A stretch of 64,000 bases of DNA from Deltaproteobacteria bacterium (GCA_018433085.1 JAHDRW010000017.1:1-64000), one strand, 5' to 3'. Shown: positions 52,841-62,717, counted from the first letter of the stretch. The notes: generated by a model not told the origin, from the sequence alone. Numbers and translations are program-made.

Positions 52841-53914
52841 ATGAACCAGGCACAGATGAACCGGATTCCCTTGATCGTCATGCTGGTGCTCATATCCCTC
52901 CTCTTTTTCTACCTGATCAGGCAGTTCATCATGGCAATCCTGCTGGCGGGAATCTTTTCCGCCATGGCCCAGCCCATTTACAAGAAGTTCGAAGAGTGGT
53001 TCGCCGGGAGGAGGAACCTTGCCTCTCTCACCACCCTGCTCATCGTCTTCCTCATCATATTTTTTCCCCTGCTGGCGGTCCTGGGGATCGTGGCCCAGCA
53101 GGCGATCATGATCAGCCAGTCAGTGAGGCCGTGGATACAGAAATGGCTGGACGAGCCCACGGCCTTCGGAGAGATGCTCAAGGGGCTGCCGTTCTACGAT
53201 TCCCTCTACCAGTACCAGAACGTCATCCTGCAGCGGCTGGGCGAGGTGGTGGGGGGGATGAGCAATGCCCTCATCAACTACATCCAGTCCATCACCTTCT
53301 CCACCATCTATTCCATCTTTCTCTTTTTCGTGTTTCTCTACACCATGTTCTTCCTCCTGCAGGACGGGAAACGGGTTCTGGAGAGAATCCTGTACCATCT
53401 GCCACTGCCCGGGAACACCGAGCAGCGTATCCTGGAGAGGTTTACCTCGGTCACCCGGGCGGCCATCAAGGGCACGCTGGTGATCGGCGTGATCCAGGGA
53501 AGCCTCGCGGGCATGGCGTTCTGGGCGGTGGGAATCGACAGCGCCGTGTTCTGGGGCACGGTCATGACCTTTCTCTCCATCATCCCGGCGGTGGGGTCCG
53601 CGCTGGTGTGGGTGCCTGCGGTCATCGTTCTCGCCTTTTCCGGGGAGATATTCAGGGCAGTTGGGCTGCTTGCCTTCTGCGGACTCCTGGTGGGCAGCGT
53701 GGACAACGTTCTGCGGCCGTGGCTCGTGGGGAGGGATATCCGGCTGCACGAGCTCATGATCTTTTTCAGCACCCTGGGCGGAATCAGCATGTTCGGGCTC
53801 GTGGGGTTCATCATCGGGCCCATTATCGCCGCCCTGTTCGTGACCATCTGGGATATCTACGCGGAGACCTTCAACACGTATCTGTCGGATCAGCAGAAAG
53901 GCGGAGAGCAGTAA
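52841..53914 (+). CDS. AI-2E family (PF01594) membrane protein
   Basis: The 357-residue protein starts at ATG 52841 after GAGGAGGTAAG. About eight membrane helices are present (IPLIVMLVLISLLFFYLI at the start; IFLFFVFLYTMFFLLQDG; VFWGTVMTFLSIIPAVGSAL) with the family signature near the end (LGGISMFGLVGFIIGPIIAAL). The family includes the AI-2 exporter TqsA and sodium/proton antiporters; transport substrate cannot be deduced here. Confidence 0.9.
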   Translation: MNQAQMNRIPLIVMLVLISLLFFYLIRQFIMAILLAGIFSAMAQPIYKKFEEWFAGRRNLASLTTLLIVFLIIFFPLLAVLGIVAQQAIMISQSVRPWIQKWLDEPTAFGEMLKGLPFYDSLYQYQNVILQRLGEVVGGMSNALINYIQSITFSTIYSIFLFFVFLYTMFFLLQDGKRVLERILYHLPLPGNTEQRILERFTSVTRAAIKGTLVIGVIQGSLAGMAFWAVGIDSAVFWGTVMTFLSIIPAVGSALVWVPAVIVLAFSGEIFRAVGLLAFCGLLVGSVDNVLRPWLVGRDIRLHELMIFFSTLGGISMFGLVGFIIGPIIAALFVTIWDIYAETFNTYLSDQQKGGEQ

Positions 53915-54015
53915 AGCCGGCCGTCGCCTCCGGCAGGGCCGGGGCAAGGAAACGGGAACGGGCGCCGCACCGGCGGATGAACGCCTGAAATGTGAACCCG
54001 TCCCCGATTTCGTTT

Positions 54016-54759
54016 TCAGTTGACGGACACGATCCCCTCGGAAGGCTGGCTGATGAACATGTAGTACCCCTGGAGCGCCTTCTGGATGTCGATGCTCTGG
54101 ATAGCGCTGTCCATCCTTTTTTTCAGATAGGAGCCCTGATCGTCCTTCCTTACGCCGAAGCCGGCTCCGATGTCGCTCAGCATCCGGTAATGGATGTTCG
54201 GGACCTGCATGCTTTTGATGGTGTACATGCTTGAGGCCCGGTCGAATATGAAGGCATCGATTTTCCCGTTTTTCAGGTAGTCCAGGAGCTGTTTCAGGTC
54301 TCCTTCGACGAATTTCTCTACCGGAATGCCGAACATCTCGGAAAAGAACTCCTTATTCCCCTGCGGGGCGCCGTATGCCTCCAGCGATCTGAAACTGCCC
54401 TCCGCGATATCCTCCTTGTTCAACCCGTAGATATCCATAATCGTGATGACGGACCAGTCGATATCCTGTGCAAATGCATAAAAATCCTGGGTCTCCTTGC
54501 CCTTGGGCGTGTGGCCGATCAGGTCGAGCTTCCCCTCCCTGAGCTGTTCCTTGGCCTGACTATAGGGCATGATGGTAATGTTGAAACGCAGATCCGAGCC
54601 CTTCTCGATCGCCCTGAGCAGGTCGATGCTGTGTCCTCCCCCGTCCTCGGTGATGAGCGGAGGGAAAGGCTCCAGGCCGACCCTCAGTGTTTCGGCCATG
54701 ATGGGCTGAGACAGAAAGACAACCAGGATGCCGACAAAGAAAACTCGCGTGAATTTCAT
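54016..54759 (-). CDS. Periplasmic solute-binding protein (SBP_bac_3 family)
   Basis: The 247-residue protein starts at ATG 54759 after GAGGAG. It has a signal peptide (RVFFVGILVVFLSQPIMAE) and the family pattern LRVGLEPFPPLITEDGGG at the N-terminus, then YSQAKEQLREGKLDLIGH and DYLKNGKIDAFIFDRAS. It binds a small polar ligand such as an amino acid. No transporter genes are nearby, so it could be a receptor or a stray subunit. It resembles the sensor domain of the hybrid kinase at 34-36.6 kb. Confidence 0.87.
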   Translation of the reverse strand: MKFTRVFFVGILVVFLSQPIMAETLRVGLEPFPPLITEDGGGHSIDLLRAIEKGSDLRFNITIMPYSQAKEQLREGKLDLIGHTPKGKETQDFYAFAQDIDWSVITIMDIYGLNKEDIAEGSFRSLEAYGAPQGNKEFFSEMFGIPVEKFVEGDLKQLLDYLKNGKIDAFIFDRASSMYTIKSMQVPNIHYRMLSDIGAGFGVRKDDQGSYLKKRMDSAIQSIDIQKALQGYYMFISQPSEGIVSVN

Positions 54760-55086
54760 AGGTATCTCCTCATGTTGTTTTGTTGTTCCCTGATGCCGGA
54801 TTTGACTGCTACGTCTGTAATCCAGATGCGTCAGCGGATGTTTCCCGGGATAAATCCATGAAAGTCATTTCGGAACAAAGCCTTTTTTTCATAAATGGTA
54901 AAATGAAATTTCCCGGCCCTCAGCCGGAAAGGGCAAGGGAAATCGTGAGTCATGAGTGCCGGGAGAAGTCCCCGGAGAGGGAGTTGTCCACACGTGCAGC
55001 CGGAAAGGGCCTCCCTGCGACCTCCCTTGGGCTTCCCTTTGCCCGTCGGAAGGCGTATAAGATGAAGAGAGAGAACAGCTTACGAT

Positions 55087-55872
55087 ATGCGCAGCCACGA
55101 AAGACCGCTCATCTCCTGGACCGTTTTGTTCATCCTGTTCATTGCCCCTGTGCCGGCGTCTGCCGGGCTTGAGCTTCCGGCCTTTGAAGAGGGGGACCGG
55201 ATCGTTCGGCATACAGCCTATGCCCTCAAGTATTGTGAAGAATTCGAGCAGGCCCGGTGGGTGGCATACGTGCTACGGCCATGCATGATATCCGGTGCAG
55301 TATCCAGGACGAATGATTTCCGGCCCGACCCCCTGGTGAAAACCGGGTCTGCATCGCCGGAAGACTACCGGGGTAGTGGATTCGACCGGGGTCATCTGGT
55401 TCCGGCGGCAGATATGAAGTCTTCACGCAAGTGCATGAGCGAGACGTTTTACATGTCCAACATGAGCCCCCAGAGGCCGGCGTTCAACCGCGGGATCTGG
55501 AAGGAACTGGAGAACCTGGTACGCCGGTGGGTGCGGCGTGATGGAGAGCTCCTGATCGTCACCGGGCCGGTCCTGTCGAGCGGAGGACTCTCCGTGATCG
55601 GGCAAAGCCGGGTCGCGGTGCCCGATCTTTTTTACAAGGTCGTCCTGGACTACCGGGAACCTGAAATCAAGGCCATCGCCTTTGTCCTGCCCAACGAAAA
55701 GTCCCGGGAGGCCCTGTCGGCGTTCGCGGTCTGCGTGGACAGGGTGGAGGAGCTCACGGGCATCGATTTCTACGCCGGGCTGCCCGATGACGTGGAAGAG
55801 CGGTTGGAGTCGTCGCTGGAGCTCGACAGGTGGTCGTTTCCGGGAGAACAGGCCCGTCACCGGTTGAGGTAG
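55087..55872 (+). CDS. Secreted DNA/RNA non-specific endonuclease (NUC1 type)
   Basis: The 261-residue protein has a signal peptide (WTVLFILFIAPVPASA) and the beta-beta-alpha-metal nuclease signature: SGFDRGHLVPAADMK with catalytic His in DRGH, and the Mg-binding NMSPQRPAFNRGIWKELE. It cleaves extracellular or periplasmic DNA and RNA. Two Cys in the N-terminal half may form a disulfide. Its 3' end overlaps the convergent NlpC/P60 gene by 16 nt. Confidence 0.9.
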   Translation: MRSHERPLISWTVLFILFIAPVPASAGLELPAFEEGDRIVRHTAYALKYCEEFEQARWVAYVLRPCMISGAVSRTNDFRPDPLVKTGSASPEDYRGSGFDRGHLVPAADMKSSRKCMSETFYMSNMSPQRPAFNRGIWKELENLVRRWVRRDGELLIVTGPVLSSGGLSVIGQSRVAVPDLFYKVVLDYREPEIKAIAFVLPNEKSREALSAFAVCVDRVEELTGIDFYAGLPDDVEERLESSLELDRWSFPGEQARHRLR

Positions 55873-56621
55873 GTGCACGCCCCCATGAACCGGCCCCGGA
55901 AATAGTCTGATGAAAGGGACTCCGCGCAGATGGTCTTTCCCGTGCCGGGCGCATGGATAAAGCGGTTGTTCCCGATATAGATACCGACATGCGAGATGCG
56001 GCGGGTCCCCCCGGTGGCGAAGAATACGAGGTCCCCTTTTGCCAGCCGGGTTTTCATGACCCGCGTTCCTTCCGAGAACTGTTTCCGGGACGTGCGGGGC
56101 ACGTTCAAGCCGTTGAGCCGGTAGACGGCCAGGACCAGTCCGCTGCAGTCCAGGCCGTTTCCAGGGTGGGATGAGCCCCACTGGTACGGGATGCCGATGA
56201 AGCTCCGTGCAGTACGGACGAGATCGTCCCTGATGGATGCCGGGAGTGCCGGATGCCTGCGGGCCGGTGTGTAATCGCCCGGACCCACGATCATGAAGAC
56301 ATCGATGCTTCCGGCATCGCGCAGGCTTTCGGCAGCGGATGAGGCCTCTTCTCTCGTCGGGTAGTTCCCGAACCGGACCTTGAAGAGCCCCGAGCCGTCG
56401 GCAAAATAGAAGGCGTCGAGTCCCCCGGCTTCCAGCGAGCGGGTAAGGCCGATCGCGTTCTCTATCCGGGAGAATGCCCCTGCCTGGATGGAATAGCCCA
56501 TGGCAGGTGCCTTGACGGAAAGACCCTTCCCGGAAGAAACAGGACCTTTATGGGCACACCCGGAGGCCAGCAGAGAAAAGAGTATGACTGCGAGTGTCCA
56601 TCTCCTGGAAAAAACCGGCAT
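55857..56621 (-). CDS. NlpC/P60 lipoprotein with SPOR domain
   Basis: The 254-residue lipoprotein has lipobox LLASGC, a SPOR-like domain (about 40-110: GYSIQAGAFSRIENAI and FKVRFGNYPTREEASSAAESL), and a NlpC/P60 peptidase domain with the catalytic triad Cys in GNGLDCSGLVLAV, His in RISHVGIYIGNNRF, and HAPGTGK as third residue. It cuts peptide stems of peptidoglycan, with SPOR targeting denuded glycan at the division site. Start at ATG 56621 after a G-rich ribosome site. Confidence 0.9.
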   Translation of the reverse strand: MPVFSRRWTLAVILFSLLASGCAHKGPVSSGKGLSVKAPAMGYSIQAGAFSRIENAIGLTRSLEAGGLDAFYFADGSGLFKVRFGNYPTREEASSAAESLRDAGSIDVFMIVGPGDYTPARRHPALPASIRDDLVRTARSFIGIPYQWGSSHPGNGLDCSGLVLAVYRLNGLNVPRTSRKQFSEGTRVMKTRLAKGDLVFFATGGTRRISHVGIYIGNNRFIHAPGTGKTICAESLSSDYFRGRFMGACTYLNR

Positions 56622-56963
56622 ATGCCCCCCATCAGACCGATGTCGCGCCGGTTTCTCTTTTTCGAAGGCAAGCCGGCGCTACCGGTTCTATCGACCGGCC
56701 GGGGAAAACACATTACCCTTATAAGGGATGAACCGGTTTTCCGGTATGGTACGGGCTATTTGAATTTGCAGGTCCAAGCTGTATCCTTAACCTACAGGAG
56801 AAGCAGACGGGAACCATCCGGATGCGCGAAAAAGAAAACAGGAGGGCTCTCCTTCATCGGATATCCGGAGCCTGCAGTCCTGACCACGGAGGAACGTGTG
56901 CCGGGCGGGCAAGAGACAAACAGATACCGCATTGAAGAGAGAAATCCTTTGACAGAGACGCTC
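56622..56963. other. Intergenic region before the repeat membrane protein
   Basis: 342 bp between divergent genes. The membrane-protein frame extends upstream through this region without a stop, but that part has no protein-like pattern, so I start the gene at 56964. No clear promoter. Confidence 0.3.
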
Positions 56964-57632
56964 ATGCAGCACCGGCCTGATACCTCTCATACCCGGCAGT
57001 GGCACACCATCAAAATGATTTCAGCCGGTTCGCTGGCTGAAGGCGTTGTGGGCGCAGCATCAGGAGCCGTCGCCATAATCGGGCTTTTCGGCATCTACCC
57101 TGAAGTGCTGCTCGCCTTTGCCACCATCGGCGCCGGTACGGCACTGCTGCTCGAGGGAGGGGCTGTGGCAGGGAGGATGCCCGTATGGATGCACGAGGCC
57201 GGTGAGAGCCGGATCGAGAGCGCCGAACTGGGCAGCGGCATGGTGGCCGAGTTTCTGGGGGGATGCGCAGGCGTGGTGCTGGGGGTTCTGTCGCTGCTGG
57301 GCGTGAGGCCCTCCACCCTGCTGCCGGCGGCCGTGATCGTCCTGGGTATTACCCTGCTCCTCGCAAGCGGGGTCACGGCCCGCATGAACACGGCGGAAAT
57401 CCGTTGCCAGGCGGAGGACGACTATGTCCGGGAGGTGGGCAGACAATCCGTCCATGCCACAGCCGGGGCGCAACTGCTCATCGGGACAGGCGCGCTTGTC
57501 CTGGGCATTATCGCTCTGGGCGGGGCGCGTCCCATTACCCTGAGCCTGGCCGCCATGCTCGGCCTCGGGGTATCAGACCTCCTGAACGGCACTGCAATGG
57601 CGGCTCGGATTACGAGGCCGTTCAGGGAATAG
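56964..57632 (+). CDS. Membrane protein of three tandem two-helix repeats (HdeD/DUF308-like)
   Basis: The 222-residue protein consists of three similar units of about 60 residues, each with two helices and a short loop with Arg-Pro or Tyr-Pro: GAVAIIGLFGIYPEVLLAFA; GVVLGVLSLLGVRPSTLLPAA; GALVLGIIALGGARPITLSLAA. HdeD/DUF308 acid-stress proteins share this six-helix arrangement. The start is ATG 56964 (TTG 56949 possible). Spaced 145 nt upstream of the CBS gene. Role in stress protection is inference. Confidence 0.65.
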   Translation: MQHRPDTSHTRQWHTIKMISAGSLAEGVVGAASGAVAIIGLFGIYPEVLLAFATIGAGTALLLEGGAVAGRMPVWMHEAGESRIESAELGSGMVAEFLGGCAGVVLGVLSLLGVRPSTLLPAAVIVLGITLLLASGVTARMNTAEIRCQAEDDYVREVGRQSVHATAGAQLLIGTGALVLGIIALGGARPITLSLAAMLGLGVSDLLNGTAMAARITRPFRE

Positions 57633-57777
57633 GACGGATGATCGAAAGACAGCGGTCGGCAGGGAACCGGCCGGTGTTGACGGGGGCGCAGCAGGTCGCC
57701 CTCTGGAAGAGGAAGTCCCTGGTAAAACGGCCACTTAAGGGACAGGGAAAAGAATATCAAGTGAAAGGAGAAGGGCC

Positions 57778-58218
57778 ATGCAGATCAGGGAGATAATGAC
57801 ACCCAATCCTGAAATGATACCGATGGATGCATCTCTCGCGGATGCAGCGGCAAAGATGAAGAATCTCGACGTGGGGATCATGCCGGTGGCTCAGGAAAGC
57901 ACCGTGGTGGGGGTGGTCACCGACCGGGATATCGTGCTCCGGGGAGTCGCGGAAAAACGCGACCTCTCCCATACCCGTGTCAGGGACATCATGAGCAGAG
58001 ACGTGCTCACCTGCCCCGACAACACCGACATGACAGACGCCGTCAGGAGAATGGAAGGGAAAAAGGTTCGCAGGGTCATCGTCACCGACCCCTCGGGTAA
58101 GCCCGTGGGGATCGTATCGCTCGGCGACATCGCCACGCGGGCCGGAAAGGAAAAGGATATCGAGCTGGGAGGGGAGGTGCTCACGAAGGTGTCGGAGCCC
58201 AGCAGGCCGGAACGCTGA
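57778..58218 (+). CDS. Two-CBS-domain protein
   Basis: The 146-residue protein has paired CBS domains (Bateman module): IREIMTPNPEMIPMDASLA, then VTDRDIVLRGVAE, and second VRDIMSRDVLTCPDNTDM, then GKPVGIVSLGDIATR. Stand-alone CBS proteins bind adenosine nucleotides or S-adenosyl compounds and regulate partner proteins. Start at ATG 57778 after AAAGGAG. Its neighbours suggest a stress/homeostasis block with Spy-like and potassium-uptake genes. Confidence 0.92.
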   Translation: MQIREIMTPNPEMIPMDASLADAAAKMKNLDVGIMPVAQESTVVGVVTDRDIVLRGVAEKRDLSHTRVRDIMSRDVLTCPDNTDMTDAVRRMEGKKVRRVIVTDPSGKPVGIVSLGDIATRAGKEKDIELGGEVLTKVSEPSRPER

Positions 58219-58404
58219 AGGCGGGCTCCCGGGGATTGCCCTAAGGGGGGATCCCGCCCCCTCAAGGGTAACCCGGGGTGGAAGTACGTTTCTCCGGACA
58301 GCACCGGGGCTCTCGATCCCGATCCGTTGTGAAATCGGATGCAGGATGCAGCGGGGTCTGTCCGGGGGGATACCCGGCGAATGAAAAGAAACGGGAGGTG
58401 AGAC

Positions 58405-58920
58405 ATGAAAATCCGGAAACTGATCAAAGGAACCTGCATCGCGGCAGTGATCGTTCTCATGGCTGCAGCACCTGTGCTTTCTCAGCAGGCACACTATGGA
58501 AGAGGGATGGGGCCTATGTCCGGCGTGGAGCAGTATCACGGCATGATGCTCAGTCAGCTGACACAGGAGCAGCAGCGCGCGGTCAGGGACATCTATCAGG
58601 GCTATCAGCAGGCGACGGCCGAGACCATGGAGAGGCTCTGGGCCCAGGAGCTCCAGCTCCAGGCGGCCCTGGCGGCCGACAAGATCGACGAGTCTAGGGT
58701 GAATTCACTGGTGGACGCCATCAACAATCTGCGCTCCGATCTCTACCGGGAGCAGGTGAACATGTATATGCAGCTTGCAGAGGCGGACCTCATGTACCCC
58801 GTGATGAGGAGTTTTGGCGGGATGGGGCGCGGTATGGGCATGGGCATGATGGGTTCCTGCCCGGTGATGGGCTCGGGCATGATGGGCCCCGGGATGATGG
58901 GACCAGGCCCCGTGGATTGA
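58405..58920 (+). CDS. Spy/ZraP-like periplasmic protein with Met-rich tail
   Basis: The 171-residue protein starts at ATG 58405 after GGGAGG. It has a signal peptide (GTCIAAVIVLMAAAPVLSQ), a helical LTxxQ-type core (LSQLTQEQQRAVRDIYQGYQ) typical of the Spy/CpxP/ZraP family of periplasmic chaperones and metal binders, and a Met/Gly tail holding ten Met and one Cys in the last 35 residues (e.g. GMGMGMMGSCPVMG). The Met-rich tail suggests binding of soft metals such as copper. It lies 186 nt downstream of the CBS gene. Confidence 0.82.
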   Translation: MKIRKLIKGTCIAAVIVLMAAAPVLSQQAHYGRGMGPMSGVEQYHGMMLSQLTQEQQRAVRDIYQGYQQATAETMERLWAQELQLQAALAADKIDESRVNSLVDAINNLRSDLYREQVNMYMQLAEADLMYPVMRSFGGMGRGMGMGMMGSCPVMGSGMMGPGMMGPGPVD

Positions 58921-59251
58921 GATCGAAGAGGGAATGCTTTCAGGTCACCTTTTGAGCGGGGTGAAAAAGTCGGGCGGCTACGTAGGGACACAGGTGTCCG
59001 AGGGTGGTGGTGCGATCCTTTCGTTTCCGGCCGACAAAAGGCTGCCCGCTGCGGCCCTTCTGGAGGGTGTTCCGAAGAGTCGTCGGAACAGGATCCGGGA
59101 GAGATGCACCGGAGGTGAAGACGCATGACGGTCCGATCGAGGCTGAGCGCCTGAAGGGACTGCCGCTGAAAAAAGCGCCGGATCCTGTCTCCCGGCCGGG
59201 GCATGCCGGGGAGGGGGTGTATGAGGACACGCATGCACCATTATAAAGCGT
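58921..59251. other. Intergenic region before trkH
   Basis: 331 bp without a recognisable gene. No clear promoter hexamers are visible. Confidence 0.3.
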
Positions 59252-60685
59252 ATGAAATTGTTCTCTTCCCTCATTCTTGGCAGCGGGCGGAAGATTTCGG
59301 GCCTGGGCGGACCGAATCCCTTGAGCTCTCTGCTCAGGCGGGTTCTTCTGTTCAGTCCCGGGTTGCTTTTCGTTGTCAGCTACCTGATCGCCATCGTGCT
59401 CGGAACGCTTCTGCTCCGGATGCCCATGTCCACGAGGTCGGGGCATATCGAATGGATCGACGCCCTGTTTACCTCCACCTCCGCCTTGTGCGTCACCGGG
59501 CTCGTGGTGGTGGACACGGGCACGTACTTCAGCCTTTTCGGCCAGATCCTCATTATGCTCATGGTGGAGATCGGCGGGCTGGGCATCATGACCTTTGCGG
59601 CCCTGCTCTTTCTCTCCATCGGATGGGGCGTCAGCATCCGTCAGCGCTCGTTCATTCAGGAAACCTATACGTCCGAGATAACCAGGGATATCAAACAACT
59701 GGTATTTTTTATCTTTGCCTTCACCTTTTTTTCCGAGCTTGCGGGCGCCCTGCTCCTGATGCCCTGCTGGGAGAGCGGCCTGAACTTTTCGGAAAGGGTC
59801 TTCTATTCCGTCTTCCATTCCATCACCGCATTCTGCAATGCCGGATTCTCGCTCTTTCCGGACAACCTGAGCCGGTATCATGCCAATATACGGATCAACC
59901 TGATCATCACCACGCTGATCATCCTGGGCGGGATCGGATTCCCGGTGGTGCGGGACGTGATCCATTGCCTTAGCGGAAGGGGAAACGCGAGGCTCACCCT
60001 GAACACGCGCATCTCCCTTGTCGTGTCCCTCACACTGATCATCCTCGGCACCCTGCTTTTCTGGGTTCTGGAGCGGGGTTATTCCCTGGCCGGCATGTCA
60101 TGGACCGAGCAGGTCCTGGCCTCGTATTTCCAGTCCGTCACCACGCGCACAGCCGGCTTCAACACGGTCGATTTCGGCGTCCTGGGCAACGCCACCCTCC
60201 TGTTCGTGATGATCTTCATGTTCATCGGCGCCTCCCCGGGGTCCACCGGAGGCGGCATCAAGACCACGAGCATCGGGGTTCTGGCAGTGGTCGTCATGAA
60301 CAGGATCAGGGGAAGCGAATCCAACAACGTGCTCAAGGCCACGCTTCCCGGTGAGGTCGTGTCCCGGGCGATCACGGTCTTCATGTCGGCCGTGGTCTTC
60401 ATTCTGTTCATCGTGTTTCTGCAAATGATCAGCCAGCACGGCGCGGTCCCTTCAGAGCAGAGCAGGGGACCGTTCATGGAATATCTCTTCGAGACGGTGT
60501 CCGCCTTCGGCACCGTGGGACTGTCAACGGGGATCACGCCCGGGATGGATGCATACGGGAAGCTCCTCATCATTGCGACCATGCTGGTGGGCAGGGTGGG
60601 CATCCTTACCCTGGTGTACATCGTTGCCTCACGAAGGCGCGCACCGAGCTACCGGTACGCGGAAGAAAATGTCCTGATCGGCTAG
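59252..60685 (+). CDS. Potassium uptake protein, TrkH/KtrB family
   Basis: The 477-residue protein has four pore modules, each a helix-loop-helix with a selectivity glycine: FTSTSALCVTGLVVVD, FHSITAFCNAGFSLF, YFQSVTTRTAGFNTVDFG and ETVSAFGTVGLSTGIT. A gating-loop-like GASPGSTGGGIKTT is present. It makes the membrane subunit of a K+ channel-like transporter, controlled by the RCK subunit that follows after 15 nt. The size fits KtrB. The start ATG has a weak ribosome site. Confidence 0.93.
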   Translation: MKLFSSLILGSGRKISGLGGPNPLSSLLRRVLLFSPGLLFVVSYLIAIVLGTLLLRMPMSTRSGHIEWIDALFTSTSALCVTGLVVVDTGTYFSLFGQILIMLMVEIGGLGIMTFAALLFLSIGWGVSIRQRSFIQETYTSEITRDIKQLVFFIFAFTFFSELAGALLLMPCWESGLNFSERVFYSVFHSITAFCNAGFSLFPDNLSRYHANIRINLIITTLIILGGIGFPVVRDVIHCLSGRGNARLTLNTRISLVVSLTLIILGTLLFWVLERGYSLAGMSWTEQVLASYFQSVTTRTAGFNTVDFGVLGNATLLFVMIFMFIGASPGSTGGGIKTTSIGVLAVVVMNRIRGSESNNVLKATLPGEVVSRAITVFMSAVVFILFIVFLQMISQHGAVPSEQSRGPFMEYLFETVSAFGTVGLSTGITPGMDAYGKLLIIATMLVGRVGILTLVYIVASRRRAPSYRYAEENVLIG

Positions 60686-60700
60686 CCCTTGGGAGGACGT

Positions 60701-61357
60701 ATGGCAAGGACCTACGCGGTCATCGGCCTGGGGAACTTCGGGTCCTGGGTGGTGAGAACACTCAACGATCTGAGACAGAACACCATCGCCATTGACCTCG
60801 ACAAGGACCGGGTACAGAAGATCCGAGACTATACCCATAATCCGGTGATCGCGGACGCCACGCAAAAAGAGAACCTCCTGAGCCTCGGGCTCGATACGGT
60901 CACCGCGGTGGTGATCAGCCTGGGGGACAACACCAGCGCCGCCACCCTGATCACCCTGTACCTGCAGGAGATGGGCGTGGGGCAGATCATCGTCAAGGCG
61001 GTTAATGAGGACCATGGCAAGATACTTCGGAAGGTGGGCGCAACGGATATCATCTTCCCGGAAAAGGACATGGGCATCAAGGTGGCCAAGAGCCTGGTCA
61101 TGCCCAATATCCTCGAGTTCATCGAGATGTCCGAAGATTATCAGATCGCCGAGATCGCGCCTCCCAACGATTTCGTGGGGAAGACCCTGGCTCAGCTCGA
61201 GTTGCCCCGGAGATTCAGCGTCCAGGTCATTGCCGTGCAGGAGCTCATTCCCGAGCGGTTCACCATCGTTCCCAAGGGGGATTTCACTGTCAAGGACAGC
61301 GATGTCCTCGTGGTCATCGGCAAGGAGAACAACATCAACCGAATCAGGTCCCGCTGA
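60701..61357 (+). CDS. Ktr/Trk potassium uptake regulatory subunit (RCK, TrkA_N/TrkA_C)
   Basis: The 218-residue protein starts at ATG 60701 after GGGAGG. It has an NAD-binding RCK_N domain (YAVIGLGNFGSWVVRTL, motif GxGxxG; acidic residue in AIDLDKD) and a C-terminal RCK_C domain (IAPPNDFVGKTLAQLELP; VPKGDFTVKDSDVLVVIG). This is the KtrA-type one-RCK length, pairing with the upstream KtrB-like pore. ATP/ADP or NAD(H) binding gates the transporter in the family. Confidence 0.93.
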   Translation: MARTYAVIGLGNFGSWVVRTLNDLRQNTIAIDLDKDRVQKIRDYTHNPVIADATQKENLLSLGLDTVTAVVISLGDNTSAATLITLYLQEMGVGQIIVKAVNEDHGKILRKVGATDIIFPEKDMGIKVAKSLVMPNILEFIEMSEDYQIAEIAPPNDFVGKTLAQLELPRRFSVQVIAVQELIPERFTIVPKGDFTVKDSDVLVVIGKENNINRIRSR

Positions 61358-61814
61358 GGATGCCGGGAGGAGGCGTTCACCGGCGCCGTTGAGCGCACCC
61401 CGGGAAGGGAGAAGCTCATCAATGCGGCATGACGGATTACGAACGCCCTGCCGCCCGGGGCAAGACACTCATCTGCGGGTACGGAGAGGGGATGAGCGCG
61501 CTTCGTCAGGCAGGGCTTGACTTTCCGTTTCAGGTATGGCCCTATGGATTCCGCTGCAGAAGAAACCAGGCAGCACCATGTATGAACACCTTTGACGGCA
61601 TCGCCGGGGAAGGGAGATTCCTTCGGGAAAAACCCCGCGGTATGGACCGGACGATGCATTCCGATTCGATTCAGAAAGGGCACGATTGACGGGGAAGGGG
61701 TTCCTCGTGCGTTTTCGCCGGCTCCGGTCCCCCTTTGCGAGTGTACGGGCATTGCGTTCTTTTTCAGAGGAGGCGGGAATAACCATCTTGAAAGACGGGA
61801 GGATACATATCAGC
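61358..61814. other. Intergenic region, no gene recognised
   Basis: 457 bp between the Ktr regulator and the DUF3108 gene. Short frames occur but have no ribosome site or recognisable content. Confidence 0.3.
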
Positions 61815-62717
61815 ATGAGAGGAAAAACGAAACGCCGCCATATCCTGGTTTTCTCCGCCCTGATCGCGATCCTGAGCGGACTTCCGGGCATATCCCACGG
61901 CGCGGTCGAACCGGGCGTTGGCAGAAAGGCCTGCCCCCTGCCCACTGATTCCGGGTTCCGGCCCCGGCTGGGAACATACCATTATACCTTCGAGTTCAAC
62001 GGCCTGAACATCGGCACCGGCCAGGTGGTGCTCGAACAGAAGGGTGACCTGTATGAGATTCAGTTCAGGGCCAGGACCAATCGCACCATCGACCGGTTTT
62101 TCAAGGCCCGTTTCAGCGGGGGGAACATCACCCGGGCCGATTCCCTGCTCCCGGTCACCACGCGGATACTGTCGAGGGTGCGCTCCACGAACAAGGATAC
62201 CGCCATCCACTTCCGGGATGACGGCACCATAACATCGGTGCGCACGGAGTCCGAGAAAGGGGAGCCTCTCGAAAACAAGGTGAAGGAGATCGAAACCTCC
62301 GATTTCACCATGGACCCTCTCTCCGTGGTTCATCTGATCCGGGGGATCGACTGGAGGCCGGGGATGGAGCGGAGTGTCCGGATATTCTCTGGCAAGTCCC
62401 GGTACGAGTCGCATTTCATCTGTTCCGGAGAAAAGGTCGTGGAGGTCGGCGGGCGGAAGCGCAAGGCATGGGAGATCGTTCAGCAGGCGGTCAAGCTCGA
62501 TGACGACGGCCGGGAGACAGAGGAGGAGAAAAAGGAGCGCAACCTGAAGATCTATCTCTCCGCTGACCATGCGCGAGACGTGCTCAAGATCGATTCACGC
62601 CGGATCATGGGACATTTCCTCGTACAGCTGGAAGGGTTCGAGCCCGCTGCCGGGAGTGCGCTCCCGGGTGGAGGATATCCGGGTACGAACGAGACCGCCC
62701 GGGAGAACAGATCCTGA
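61815..62717 (+). CDS. DUF3108 exported protein
   Basis: The 300-residue protein has a signal peptide (RHILVFSALIAILSGLPGISHG) and the DUF3108 fold: LGTYHYTFEFNGLNIGTGQVV at the start of the beta domain, then LYEIQFRARTNRTIDRFFKA. The role of this beta-sheet periplasmic family is unknown. Its start (ATG 61815) has GGAGG slightly too far upstream, so it is uncertain. Confidence 0.8.
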   Translation: MRGKTKRRHILVFSALIAILSGLPGISHGAVEPGVGRKACPLPTDSGFRPRLGTYHYTFEFNGLNIGTGQVVLEQKGDLYEIQFRARTNRTIDRFFKARFSGGNITRADSLLPVTTRILSRVRSTNKDTAIHFRDDGTITSVRTESEKGEPLENKVKEIETSDFTMDPLSVVHLIRGIDWRPGMERSVRIFSGKSRYESHFICSGEKVVEVGGRKRKAWEIVQQAVKLDDDGRETEEEKKERNLKIYLSADHARDVLKIDSRRIMGHFLVQLEGFEPAAGSALPGGGYPGTNETARENRS

